DNA of 64,000 nucleotides from Planotetraspora mira. GTDB lineage: Bacteria; Actinomycetota; Actinomycetes; Streptosporangiales; Streptosporangiaceae. The stretch spans positions 1-64,000 of the forward strand of contig NZ_BOOO01000013.1 in the NCBI RefSeq assembly GCF_016863275.1, written 5' to 3'. Of this stretch, positions 1-8,904 are shown piece by piece. The notes beneath the pieces were generated by a model. The model was not told the origin of the DNA and did not search any database. It worked only from the letters and a program-made list of their open reading frames with translations. The translations under genes and the position numbers were made by a program. Position 1 is the first letter of the stretch. Each line of letters starts with the position of its first letter.

Positions 1-116
1 AAGCTGAACGAGCAGGCTGAATGAGCGGGCTGAGGGTGCACAGGGCGATCGCCGGAAAATGCGCGAATCCCCGGCTGCCACGGCATCGAGCTGGGCAGCC
101 GGGGAGCTGGTCGAAC

Positions 117-200
117 CACACGAGTTCGGCGACGCGCGTTCGACCACGCGGATCCCGCCACGCGCGTTCGGTCACGCGCGTTCGGTCACGCGGATTCGGC
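117..200. repeat. six 14-bp tandem units
   Basis: Six imperfect 14-bp units follow each other without gaps, starting at 117, 131, 145, 159, 173 and 187. The units at 159 and 173 are identical (cacgcgcgttcggt); the others keep the cacgcg start and a ttcg or tccg end. The whole stretch 1-277 has no convincing gene: the short open frame over it is Arg-rich and lacks a ribosome binding site. The role is unknown. Confidence 0.6.
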
Positions 201-277
201 CGAGCTGTCAGGGGCTCACCGCGTAGACCTCGAACTTCGATGGCCGGGTAAACGGGCCCAGCGGGCGGACTACTCGA

Positions 278-1756
278 TCAGGCGCCGGGGAACCGGCCGA
301 TCCAGTACCGCGTGCGGTCGAGGTAGGCCGTCTCAGACGCGGTGCCCGTCGTACCGTACGCGCCCTGGAACGTCTCATAACCGAAGCCCGCCGGCGGGTT
401 CGAGGCGGCAGGCTCGATCACCGAGCCCTCGTGCCACTCGTTGAACGAGGTGACGGAGACCCACGAGGGCGACGTGGCGATGGCGTTGCTCCACTCCGTG
501 TCGTACGTCGAGCCGTTGGCGCGGCCGAGGGTCGGAGTGGTGTTGCCGGGGTTCGCCCGGTCGTCGACATAGCCGGGAGCCACGGAAGGCGCCCACACGA
601 GCCCGCTGGCCTTGCAGTACGCGGCGGCGTTCTGCCAACCGGGACCGGTGGCCCCGGCGATGCCGTCGTAGGTGTACATGCCGCCGAAGTGCGCGACCTT
701 CGAGGTGTCGGTGGTCTGTGCGAGCACGATGGCGGACGCCCTGACCTGGTCGAGCGCCGTCCAGTCGGTGATCCTGAGGCTTTCGAACACGTAGAACGCC
801 GGCCGATTGCCGTGCCGGATGTCGCGGTAGAACGCGGGGCTGGCGCCGTACCTGGAGGTGATGTAGTTGATGTCGGCGACGGTCGAGGCGGCGGTGCGGC
901 CCGTGTAGGGCTCGAGGTGCCAGGCGACCTTGATGCCGTTCTGCGCGGCGACGTTCAGCACGCCCGCGGCGAGCTGGTCCTCGTACGACCCCTGTCCCCA
1001 CCAGCTGTAGACGATGACGCCGGCGCCGGATTGCTTGACCCAGGCCATCTGCTGACTCACCACACGCGTGAGGTCGCCGGAGTCGTAGGCGCCCAGCTTT
1101 GGGTAGAGGTTCGCGCCGATGTCGGCGGGCGGGTTGTGGCCGCCCTGCTGCCAGTGGCGGTAGCCGCCGTTGACGGCCGGGCTGCCGTACCACGGGTAGT
1201 AGAACAGGTGCACGTTCGCCGACAGCCCCGAGGGCTGCTGCGGTCCGGAGTTGTACGCGTTGAACTCGGCGATCGACCACCACCAGCTGGTGCTGCCGGT
1301 CTGCACGACCCTGATGTAGCGGGCGGAGCGAGCGGTGAAGGACACGCTGATCAGGGGTGCGGTACCGGTGCCGGTCGCCACCGCGCCGCCCCAGTCGGCC
1401 CCGTCGGCGGACAGGAAGACCTGGTAGCCGCGGGCGTAGTCGGTGGTGTTGCCGGCCGAGTCCATGGTGATCTGGTCGACGGTCTGCGACGCGTGCATGT
1501 CGATCGTGACCGACTGGCCGCTCGCCATCGGCACGCCGGTGGACCATCGGGTGGAGGCGTTGCCGTCGAGCATCCTCGCGGGGACGTCGCCGCCGCCGGT
1601 TGCGGACGCGGTGGCCGTCCATCCGGTGCGCGGCAGGGCGGCGGCGAGCGCGGCGGTCGGCAGGGCGATGAGCGCGGCGGCGACGAGCGACACGGCCGTC
1701 AGCACGCCGAGGAGACACCTTCTCAAAAGAGGCTCCGTTCGGGGATGGGGGGTCAC
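278..1756 (-). CDS. secreted GH99-type endo-mannosidase with F5/8C domain
   Basis: Predicted extracellular glycan-cleaving enzyme of the endo-alpha-mannosidase type (GH99-like). The 492-residue product starts with a signal peptide (about 1-39, ending ALAA), then a discoidin-like F5/8 type C carbohydrate-binding domain (about 40-172), then the GH99 barrel (about 178-492). The barrel shows FYYPWYG near its start, WHLEPYTG, and FNEWHEG with Glu440 and Glu443, spaced three apart like the GH99 catalytic pair. GTG at 1756 is chosen because it puts the signal peptide at the N-terminus; an ATG at 1927 would add 57 Arg/Pro-rich residues. It lies on the same strand as the upstream ABC sugar importer, which suggests that the importer takes up its products. 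A GH71/GH99 relative with another alpha-glycan substrate is possible. Confidence 0.85.
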   Translation of the reverse strand: MTPHPRTEPLLRRCLLGVLTAVSLVAAALIALPTAALAAALPRTGWTATASATGGGDVPARMLDGNASTRWSTGVPMASGQSVTIDMHASQTVDQITMDSAGNTTDYARGYQVFLSADGADWGGAVATGTGTAPLISVSFTARSARYIRVVQTGSTSWWWSIAEFNAYNSGPQQPSGLSANVHLFYYPWYGSPAVNGGYRHWQQGGHNPPADIGANLYPKLGAYDSGDLTRVVSQQMAWVKQSGAGVIVYSWWGQGSYEDQLAAGVLNVAAQNGIKVAWHLEPYTGRTAASTVADINYITSRYGASPAFYRDIRHGNRPAFYVFESLRITDWTALDQVRASAIVLAQTTDTSKVAHFGGMYTYDGIAGATGPGWQNAAAYCKASGLVWAPSVAPGYVDDRANPGNTTPTLGRANGSTYDTEWSNAIATSPSWVSVTSFNEWHEGSVIEPAASNPPAGFGYETFQGAYGTTGTASETAYLDRTRYWIGRFPGA

Positions 1757-2066
1757 AGACCCGCCGTTCCGGGCTTGCCGGAGGACGGGGCGGCGGGCAT
1801 CGCCGAGTGCCACGCCATACGGGAGCGGGCCCTGCCGACGAGGGCGTCTCCCGGGTGGAGCGCGGCGCGCCAGGTCAGGTGCCTTGCTCATCGCGCGCCG
1901 GTAGCGAGGTGATCGCCGATCGATCACACCCGCGCAGCACGACTGTATTTCTGACTACACAACAAGTCCATACGTCAATGCATATTTCCGGACATGTCGA
2001 ACCCCGCCATCCACCCGCCCACCCCCGCCGGCCCACTCCGCCGGCGGTGATGACGCACGGGATCCG
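1757..2066. other. 310-bp gap without a gene
   Basis: No credible coding sequence is seen. An AT-richer patch at about 1945-1995 stands out from the GC-rich surroundings. It may hold the promoter of the GH99-type gene on the minus strand (a TTGACG hexamer reads on that strand at 1972-1977), but no good -10 partner is seen at normal spacing. Confidence 0.4.
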
Positions 2067-2945
2067 TCAGCCCTTGTCCGAGCCCTCGTTGGCCCCGCGA
2101 ACGAAGTAGCGCTGGAACACGACGAAGATGACCGCCACGGGGACGGTGGCCATCAGGGCCGCGCCGAGTTTGAGCGGATACTGCGTGCCCTTGCCGAGCG
2201 AGCCGCTGACCAGGTCGGCGAGCCCACGTGGCAACGTGAACAGCTCAGGGCTCTGCACCGCCACCAGGGTGTGCGGGAACTCGTTCCACGTGCCCTGGAA
2301 GGAGATGATCGTCAGGGTGATCAGAGCAGGGCGGGCCATCGGCAGCACGACCGACCAGAACGTGCGGAAGACCCCGGCGCCGTCGATGCGCGCGGCCTCC
2401 TCCACGCTCACCGGGATCGACTCGAAGAACTGTTTCATGATGAAGACGCCGGCCGCGTCCACGATCACCGGCAGGATCAGCGCGGTGTAGCTGTCGTAGA
2501 GCCCGAGCTGGTTCAGCACGAGGAACTTCGGGATGAACAACACCACGCCGGGGACGGCCATCACCGCGATGATCGTGGAGAACAGCGCACGCCGCCCGCG
2601 GAAGCGCAGCCGGGCGAGCGCGTAGCCCGCCATGGAGTCGAGCAGGACCCTGCCGAGCGTGACGACGACGGTGACCAGCAGCGAGTTGCCGAGCCAGAGC
2701 GGCAGGTCGGTGTTGAGGAACGCCTTCTCGTAGCCGCTCGTGGAGAACGGGTCGGGGAACGGCGACAGCGGGTGGGCCGCCGCGTCCGGCTCGGTCTTGA
2801 AGGAGTTGCCGATCTGGATGACGAACGGGTAGAGGAAGACGAGCGCGAAGAAGATCAGGACGCAGTAGCCGGTGAAGGCGGACACCAGGGAACGCGCGGC
2901 CTCCGACCCGCCGGGGCCCTTGCCCGCGCTCTTGACTGTCGCCAT
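2067..2945 (-). CDS. carbohydrate ABC transporter permease (MalG type)
   Basis: Inner-membrane permease subunit of a binding-protein-dependent sugar importer of the CUT1 class. The 292-residue product has about six hydrophobic segments and the cytoplasmic EAA loop (EEAARIDGAGVFRTFW, around residues 185-200) that docks on the ATPase. Its first residues precede a membrane span starting near residue 23, as in MalG-type permeases. It begins one base after the stop of the partner permease, so the two are surely co-transcribed. No ATPase gene is present in the locus; a shared MsiK-type ATPase encoded elsewhere is the usual actinomycete solution (family knowledge, not seen here). Confidence 0.93.
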   Translation of the reverse strand: MATVKSAGKGPGGSEAARSLVSAFTGYCVLIFFALVFLYPFVIQIGNSFKTEPDAAAHPLSPFPDPFSTSGYEKAFLNTDLPLWLGNSLLVTVVVTLGRVLLDSMAGYALARLRFRGRRALFSTIIAVMAVPGVVLFIPKFLVLNQLGLYDSYTALILPVIVDAAGVFIMKQFFESIPVSVEEAARIDGAGVFRTFWSVVLPMARPALITLTIISFQGTWNEFPHTLVAVQSPELFTLPRGLADLVSGSLGKGTQYPLKLGAALMATVPVAVIFVVFQRYFVRGANEGSDKG

Positions 2946-2946
2946 C

Positions 2947-4083
2947 TCAGGACCTCCCCGTCCGGGCCGACGTGCGGGCCGATGCGTGGGCCGGCGCGTG
3001 TGCGTGGCGGCGGGGTCGTGACCCGCCGTTCCGCTCCCGCATGATCCACCGCTGGATCAGCGTCATCACCACGATGATCATGAAGAGAACGAACGAGATC
3101 GCCGTGCCCGAGCCGTATTCGAAACTCCGGAAGGCGGTCTGGTAGGAGAGGAACGCCGGGGTGAGCGTCGTCTTCGACGGGTTGCCCTGGCTCATCACGT
3201 AGATCTGGTCGAACACCTGCCAGGTCGAGATCAGCCCGAGCGTGAGCACGAGGAAGAGCGTGGGCTTGAGCATCGGCAGGGTCACGTAGCGGAAGCGCTG
3301 CCACCGGCCGGCGCCGTCGAGCATGCTCGCCTCCTCCAGCGTCACCGGGATGTCCTGCAGGGCGGCCAGGAACATGAGCATGAACGTGCCGGACGTGGTC
3401 CACACGACGAGCATGATGATCGTGGTCATCGCCACGCTGGGCCCCGACAGCCACTCCCACCACGACAGCCCGAACGGCCCGCCGCTGGTGAGAGCCGACG
3501 GGGGAGCCGACGGGTCGACGAGACCGACGGCGCCGAGCAGTAGGTGGAGTATGCCGCGGGAGTCGGAGAACCAGTCCGGGCCGTCGATCCCGAACACCCC
3601 GAGCAGGCTGGTCACCGCACCCGAGTTGGCGAAGATGAACAGGAAGACGACGCTGATCGCCACCGAACTGGTCACCGACGGGAAGAAGAACGCCGCCCGG
3701 AAGAACGTCTTGCCCTTCAGCATCCTGCTGTTCACGATCACGGCCAGGCCGAGCGCCAGCACCGTCTGCGCCGGCACCACGATCGCGACGTAGTAGATGT
3801 TGTTGCGGATGCTCGTCATGAAGTCCTGGCGGGCCAGGCCGTCCTCGGTGAACAGCCGGGTGTAGTTGCCGGTCCCGACGAAGGGCACGCCGCTGCGGAA
3901 CGGGCTGCCCTGGCCGTTCCAGTCCGTGAGGCTCACCCACAGCGCCATCAGGATCGGCAACAGCATGAACAGGCCGAGGATGATCACGACGGGTGCGACG
4001 AACAGCCAGCCCGCGAGGTTGTCCCGCATTGCGGTGGAGCCGCGGAACCGCCCGCGGCGCGCGGGGACCGTGGTACCGGCCAC
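2947..4083 (-). CDS. carbohydrate ABC transporter permease (MalF type)
   Basis: Partner permease of the CUT1 sugar importer. The 378-residue product has an Arg-rich cytoplasmic N-terminus, a first membrane span at about 26-47, further spans and the EAA loop (LEEASMLDGAGRWQRFRY). It is somewhat longer than the usual 300 residues: an extra-cytoplasmic loop between the third and fourth spans is expanded, and the C-terminus carries a tail rich in His, Ala and Arg. It sits 86 bp after the solute-binding lipoprotein gene and one base before the MalG-type permease gene, in one operon with them. Confidence 0.93.
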   Translation of the reverse strand: MAGTTVPARRGRFRGSTAMRDNLAGWLFVAPVVIILGLFMLLPILMALWVSLTDWNGQGSPFRSGVPFVGTGNYTRLFTEDGLARQDFMTSIRNNIYYVAIVVPAQTVLALGLAVIVNSRMLKGKTFFRAAFFFPSVTSSVAISVVFLFIFANSGAVTSLLGVFGIDGPDWFSDSRGILHLLLGAVGLVDPSAPPSALTSGGPFGLSWWEWLSGPSVAMTTIIMLVVWTTSGTFMLMFLAALQDIPVTLEEASMLDGAGRWQRFRYVTLPMLKPTLFLVLTLGLISTWQVFDQIYVMSQGNPSKTTLTPAFLSYQTAFRSFEYGSGTAISFVLFMIIVVMTLIQRWIMRERNGGSRPRRHAHAPAHASARTSARTGRS

Positions 4084-4169
4084 GTCCGCCTCCTTCCGGT
4101 CGGTACGGCCCGGCCCCGCCGTGAAGCGGGAGCCGGGACGTCCACGATGTGCTCAGATCAGGGGCCGGG

Positions 4170-5435
4170 TCAGCCGAGGGCGGCCTGGGTGTTCTTCTGC
4201 ACGCGCTCGAGCAGCGTCTTGGGCGCCGTCGAGGAGAGCTGCTGGATGCCGCTGTCGAAGTCGGCCAGGACGCTGTCCATCTTGGGAGCGTTGACCGGCC
4301 CCTGGGCGTAGTCCACGCCGTTCACGAACGGGGCGTCGTTGGGGAACTCCTTGACGTAGGCGTCCCTGGCGGACTGCCGCGAGGGCATGACGCCGAACGC
4401 CTGGGCGAAGGCCATCTGCTGGTCGGCCTTGGTCATCGCCTCGACGAAGCTGATCGCCTGCTGCTTGTACTTGCTCTTGGACGAGATGCCCCAGCAGTTG
4501 GTGAACGACAGCGTGCCCTTGCCCTTGGGCCCGGCGGGCAACTCGTGCACCGTGTACTTCACGTCGGGGAAGTCGGCCTGGAGCGCACCCTTGATCCAGT
4601 TGCCCTCGATGGTCATCGCGGCCTTGCCCTTGCCGAAGGCCTCGCCGCCCCAGCCCGAGTCGAGCGCCTTGGGGTACTGGGCGAGCTTGTCCTTCAGCAG
4701 CGACTGGACGTAGTCGAGCGCGGCGAGGTTCTCCGGAGAGTCGGCGGTGGCCTGCTTGCCGTCCGGGCTGGTGATCCAGCCGCCCGCCTCGACCATGAAC
4801 GCGCCGACCCGGTCCCGGGTGTCGCCGATCGTGATCGGCGTGACGTCCGCCGCCTTGAGCTTCTTGCTGACCGCCGTCAGCTGGTCCCAGGTGGTCGGCA
4901 CGTCGGCGTCGGTCAGCTTGGCCTTGGCCCACAGGTCCTGGTTGATGACCAGCGCGAGGGTCGAGAAGTCCTTCGGCGCGCAGTAGAACGTGCCGTCGTG
5001 GGTGAAGGCGGTCCGCAGGCTCGGGTAGAAGTCGTCCGGGTTGGAGATCTTGTCGCCGTACGGCTCCAGCGCCCCGACGCTCGCGTAGTCGGCGAAGCGG
5101 GAGGCGTCCACGTAGAAGACGTCGGGCGGGCTGCTCCCGGCGAAGGCCTGGCCGAGCTGCTGGGCGAGGTCCTGCGCGGGGGTCACCGTCGCGGTGGCGC
5201 CGTTCGCCGAGGCCCATTTCGCCGCGGCGTCCTTGACCGCGGCGGTCTCCGCGTCACCGGACGAGCCGATGAGGATCTGCAATTGGGCGGGGCCGCTGGA
5301 CTGCGAGGCCTGCTGGGCGCCCTTGTCGTCGAATCCGCTTCCACAGGCCGCGGACGAGAGGACCACGGCGCACACGGCGGCGCCGAGCGCCGCGGTCCTG
5401 ATGTTGCTGTTCCTGGAGACGCTACTGCGCTTCAT
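4170..5435 (-). CDS. sugar ABC transporter substrate-binding lipoprotein
   Basis: Extracellular solute-binding protein of family 1 that captures an oligosaccharide for the two permeases downstream. The 421-residue product starts with a basic stretch, a hydrophobic run and a lipobox (SSAAC), so it should be lipid-anchored on the outer membrane face. The start at 5435 follows AGGAAA with normal spacing; an in-frame ATG at 5486 would add 17 residues that spoil the signal peptide. The LacI-type repressor gene is 57 bp upstream on the same strand. The ligand is unknown; mannose- or glucose-containing oligosaccharides fit the adjacent GH99-type and debranching-type enzymes (inference). Confidence 0.93.
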   Translation of the reverse strand: MKRSSVSRNSNIRTAALGAAVCAVVLSSAACGSGFDDKGAQQASQSSGPAQLQILIGSSGDAETAAVKDAAAKWASANGATATVTPAQDLAQQLGQAFAGSSPPDVFYVDASRFADYASVGALEPYGDKISNPDDFYPSLRTAFTHDGTFYCAPKDFSTLALVINQDLWAKAKLTDADVPTTWDQLTAVSKKLKAADVTPITIGDTRDRVGAFMVEAGGWITSPDGKQATADSPENLAALDYVQSLLKDKLAQYPKALDSGWGGEAFGKGKAAMTIEGNWIKGALQADFPDVKYTVHELPAGPKGKGTLSFTNCWGISSKSKYKQQAISFVEAMTKADQQMAFAQAFGVMPSRQSARDAYVKEFPNDAPFVNGVDYAQGPVNAPKMDSVLADFDSGIQQLSSTAPKTLLERVQKNTQAALG

Positions 5436-5492
5436 CGCACTTTCCTGATCTTTCTCGGGAGGTGGGGACGGTTGCTGATGAATCACGCCGGA

Positions 5493-6539
5493 TCATGCCG
5501 ACTGCCGGACGACCAGCGAGGGCTCGAGCAGCACGGGCGCCGGGGACGCGGCCGACGCGCGTGCGGTCTCCGTCCCCTCCAGGATGCGCGCGAGCAATGT
5601 GACGCAGCTCGCCGCGGCCTCCTTGAGCGGCTGGCTGAGGCTGGTCAGCCCCACCGCCTTCGCCACGGGCGTGTCGTCGAAGCCGATCACCGCGATGGGC
5701 AGATCGGGCCGGGCGTCCACTCGCCAGGCGAGGCCGGGGGAGCGCGCGGCGTGGAGCGCGCCCACCGCGAGCGAGTCGCTCACGCAGACGAGTGCGGTGA
5801 CTCCGGAGTCGGAGCCGAGAAGGTCGTGGGCCGCCGCCTCGCCGTCGGCGACCGCGTCGCTCGTCGCCCGGCCCAGGTCCGTGTGGTCGATCCCGGCCTC
5901 GGCGAGCGTGCGGGCCCAGCCCTCACGCCGGTCGTCGCCGACTCCGGAGGGGGACGGCCAGCCGAGGAAGCCGATGCGGGTGTGCCCCGCGTCCAGCAGG
6001 TGGCGGGTGGCCGCGGCGGTGCCCGCGGCCCCGTCCACGTCGACCCAGGGGTGACGCGCCTCGGCCTCCTTCCCCCAGGGGCGGCCGAAGGTGACGAACG
6101 GCACGCCCTTGTCCAGCAGCCACGAGGCGCGCGGGTCCTGGTGGTGGGTGCCGGTCAGCACGAAGCCGTCGGGTTCGTACGCACCGAGCAGGTCTTCGAA
6201 GGTGGCGACCTCCGAACGGTCGTCGTCGGCCGTGTAGAGCAGGACCCGGTAGCCCGACCTGGCCGCCGAATCGGTGAGCCCGTGCAGGAACCGGTCGAGG
6301 ACCGACCCGTTGATGCCGTCCCGGTCGGGGTCGATCCGGATGGCGATCAGGCGGGAGCGGCCGGTCCGCATCTGGCGGGCGGCCTGGTTCACCCGGTAGC
6401 CGAGCTCTCCGACCACGTCGAGCACCCGCTGCCGGGTCTCCTGGCGGACGACGTCAGGGGTGTTCAGCACGTTGGACACCGTCTGGCGCGACACGCCCGC
6501 CACCCGAGCGACGTCGGCGATCGTCACCTTGTCGGCCAT
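5493..6539 (-). CDS. LacI-family transcriptional repressor
   Basis: Sugar-responsive repressor of the LacI/GalR family, 348 residues. The N-terminal helix-turn-helix reads VTIADVARVAGVSRQTVSNV and is followed by a hinge with RMRTGRSRLIAI and a periplasmic-binding-protein-like sensor domain to the C-terminus. The start at 6539 has GGAAAGG at the right distance; an upstream ATG at 6554 overlaps that site. It heads the operon with the solute-binding protein and permeases and is divergent from the debranching-type gene. Two operator-like palindromes lie in the shared promoter, so autoregulation plus control of both directions is likely. Confidence 0.93.
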   Translation of the reverse strand: MADKVTIADVARVAGVSRQTVSNVLNTPDVVRQETRQRVLDVVGELGYRVNQAARQMRTGRSRLIAIRIDPDRDGINGSVLDRFLHGLTDSAARSGYRVLLYTADDDRSEVATFEDLLGAYEPDGFVLTGTHHQDPRASWLLDKGVPFVTFGRPWGKEAEARHPWVDVDGAAGTAAATRHLLDAGHTRIGFLGWPSPSGVGDDRREGWARTLAEAGIDHTDLGRATSDAVADGEAAAHDLLGSDSGVTALVCVSDSLAVGALHAARSPGLAWRVDARPDLPIAVIGFDDTPVAKAVGLTSLSQPLKEAAASCVTLLARILEGTETARASAASPAPVLLEPSLVVRQSA

Positions 6540-6558
6540 AACGCGCCTTTCCATGGGT

Positions 6559-6600
6559 TTGAACGTTCAAGACGAAGTAAGGCATGATTGGATCGTTCAA
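6559..6600. promoter_or_regulatory. candidate LacI-family operators
   Basis: A perfect 12-bp palindrome TTGAACGTTCAA lies at 6559-6570, just before the lacI-type gene start. A second imperfect site TTGGATCGTTCAA lies at 6588-6600, 29 bp further on. The central CG and the dyad are typical of LacI/GalR operators. Both sit in the divergent promoter between the sugar importer operon and the debranching-type gene. Confidence 0.7.
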
Positions 6601-6746
6601 GTAAAGGAAGTGTTTCGCAATGTGCACCTCCGGCGCGATTCTGTCAAGGTCATGCCTCGGCGAATTCAGGGCCGGCGACTCGACCAGGGGGCCCCTCCGT
6701 TGCTCGCTTTCCCCGCTCACGACCGCACTCATGACGGCGCCGTCGC

Positions 6747-8894
6747 GTGACGACCTCTGAGCTCGCACAGGGAGCCGCACCCGAGTCGGCCGACGACGTC
6801 GCCGCGCCGCCGTACCGGCTCCAGCCGCTTCTCCACGACCTCGTCAGCACCGTCATGGCGCCCACCAGCGCGCTGAGCGGCCCCGACGGGCAGATCCGCG
6901 CCGCCGGGGTGCAGGGCGTGTTCCACGCGGACAGCCGGGCCCTGTCGCAGGTGAGGCTCCTGATCGACGGAGTGGAGCCCGAGGCGGTCGCGCACGCGCC
7001 TGCCGGTCCGGGCCGCACCCGCTTCGTTTCGCTGGCCCGCCACCTGGGCGACCGCCACCCCGATCCGACCGTACGGCTGGACCGCGTCCGCGAGATCGGC
7101 CCGTCGGGCATGACCGAGACCGTGGAGATCGCCTCCACGGCGTCGGCCGACGTGACCGCCACCGTGACGATCGAGCTGAGCTGCGACTTCGCCCCCATCG
7201 AGGTGGTCAAGTCCGGCGGCCTCGCGGAGCCGTTCCCGGCCTCCCCAGGGAGACCGGGCGAGTTGCACTGGCGGTCGGGCGCCATCCGCGTCGTGGTGAC
7301 GGGGGAGGGCGCCGAGGCGGACCCCGGTACCGCAGCCGACGGGGAACCGGGCGGCATCACCCGGCTGAGCTGGAACGTCACGCTGGCCCCGCGCACCCGG
7401 GTGACGCTCCGCTGGCGGGTGGCGATCGACGATCCCGCCGCCGTGGTGGTCGCCCCCGCGGGGCAGCCCGAGTGGAGTGCTCCCGAGGTCGTCGCGGCCG
7501 ATCGGCGGCTGACGCGGCTGCTTCACCAGTCCCTGGACGACCTGCGGTCGTTACGGCTGGCGGAGTCGGGCGCGCCCGACGACGTGTTCCTCGGCGCGGG
7601 AGTGCCCTGGTTCCTGACGCTGTTCGGCAGGGACAGCCTCTGGGCGGCCCGGATGTTGCTCCCGCTCGGCACCCGGCTCGCCGGGGGCACGCTCCGGGTG
7701 CTGGCGCGGCGCCAGGGCGTGCGGCTCGACCCGGGTTCCGGCGAGGCGCCCGGCAAGATCATGCATGAGCTCCGGCGGCACGAGTTCGCCGTGGAAGGCA
7801 ACAATCTGCGGCTGCCCGCCGCCTACTACGGCACCATCGACGCGACGCCGTTGTGGATCAGCCTCCTGCACGACGCCTGGCGCTGGGGGATGCCCGACCA
7901 CGAGGTCGCGGCGCTGCTGCCGAACCTGGAGGCCGCGCTGGGGTGGCTCGGCGATCACGCGGACCCCGACGGCGACGGGTTCGTCGAGTACATCGACGGC
8001 AGCGAGCGCGGCCTGGCCAACCAGGGCTGGAAGGACTCCGGCGACGCCGTCCGCTTCCATGACGGCACCCGGGCGGAGCCGCCGATCGCCCTGGCGGAGG
8101 TGCAGGGCTACGCCTACGAGGCCGCCAGGCACGCCGCCGCGCTGCTGGAGGCGTTCGGCAGGCCGGGAGCCGCACGCTGGCGCGACCACGCGGCCGCCAT
8201 GGCCGAGCGGTTCCGGGCGAGGTTCTGGGTGGAGGGCCCGCAGGGGCGGTTCCCCGCTCTCGCGCTCGACCGGGACAAGCGGCCGGTCGACTCGCTCACC
8301 AGCAACATCGGCCATCTCCTCGGCACGGGGATCCTCTCGGCCGAAGAGGAGGCCGACGTCGCCGCCCTGCTGGCGTCGCCCGCGATGGCCGAGGGATTCG
8401 GGCTGCGCACGATGTCCTCGGGGGACGGCGGGTTCAGCCCGCTGTCCTACCACTGCGGCTCGATCTGGCCGCACGACACCGCCATCGTCATCGCCGGGCT
8501 GGCCCGGGCGGGCCACGGGGCCCAGGCCGCGTCGCTGGCCGAGGGGCTGCTGGCGGCAGGCGAATCCTTCGGATACCGGTTGCCCGAGCTCTACGCGGGC
8601 GACACCCGGGAGGTGGTGGGCCGGCCCGTGCCGTACCCCGCGGCCTGCCGGCCCCAGGCCTGGTCGGCCGCGGCGGCGGTCACGATCGCGCACGTGGCGA
8701 TCGGCCTCTACCCCGACGTCCCCGAAGGGCGGGTGACGCTGCGGCCGCTCGCCGGCGCTCCGTTCGGACCGGTGTCCGTCCAGGGGCTCCGGGTGGCGGG
8801 GACCGAGGTCCGCGTCAGCGTCGACGCCGACGGGCGTGCCGACGTCACCGGGCTGCCCCCGGGGATGTCCGTCGTCGGGACTGATCGCCCGTAG
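6747..8894 (+). CDS. amylo-alpha-1,6-glucosidase-like (debranching-type) glycosidase
   Basis: Predicted cytoplasmic glycosidase of the glycogen-debranching N-terminal-domain family, 715 residues. The N-terminal part (about 20-240) is beta-rich (starts LHDLVSTVMAPTSALSGPDG); the C-terminal part (about 250-690) is an alpha/alpha-toroid with conserved stretches WFLTLFGRDSLWAARMLLPL, NQGWKDSGDAVRF and SPLSYHCGSIWPHDTAIV. No signal peptide is visible, so it should act on imported oligosaccharides. The GTG at 6747 is the only start that fits the domain. It is transcribed away from the LacI-type repressor and shares its operator region. The exact bond cleaved cannot be read from the sequence. Confidence 0.88.
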   Translation: MTTSELAQGAAPESADDVAAPPYRLQPLLHDLVSTVMAPTSALSGPDGQIRAAGVQGVFHADSRALSQVRLLIDGVEPEAVAHAPAGPGRTRFVSLARHLGDRHPDPTVRLDRVREIGPSGMTETVEIASTASADVTATVTIELSCDFAPIEVVKSGGLAEPFPASPGRPGELHWRSGAIRVVVTGEGAEADPGTAADGEPGGITRLSWNVTLAPRTRVTLRWRVAIDDPAAVVVAPAGQPEWSAPEVVAADRRLTRLLHQSLDDLRSLRLAESGAPDDVFLGAGVPWFLTLFGRDSLWAARMLLPLGTRLAGGTLRVLARRQGVRLDPGSGEAPGKIMHELRRHEFAVEGNNLRLPAAYYGTIDATPLWISLLHDAWRWGMPDHEVAALLPNLEAALGWLGDHADPDGDGFVEYIDGSERGLANQGWKDSGDAVRFHDGTRAEPPIALAEVQGYAYEAARHAAALLEAFGRPGAARWRDHAAAMAERFRARFWVEGPQGRFPALALDRDKRPVDSLTSNIGHLLGTGILSAEEEADVAALLASPAMAEGFGLRTMSSGDGGFSPLSYHCGSIWPHDTAIVIAGLARAGHGAQAASLAEGLLAAGESFGYRLPELYAGDTREVVGRPVPYPAACRPQAWSAAAAVTIAHVAIGLYPDVPEGRVTLRPLAGAPFGPVSVQGLRVAGTEVRVSVDADGRADVTGLPPGMSVVGTDRP

Positions 8895-8904
8895 GGTGCT
8901 CGTC

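Noticed and set aside
21-251. 76-codon frame at the window start
   Set aside because: Arg-rich, driven by the 14-bp tandem repeats, no ribosome site and no motif.
4149-6587. Very long open frame on the plus strand opposite the sugar-binding protein and LacI genes
   Set aside because: It is the codon-position shadow of the minus-strand genes: composition is dominated by Gly, Val, Arg and Leu with no domain, while the minus strand shows full LacI and solute-binding signatures.
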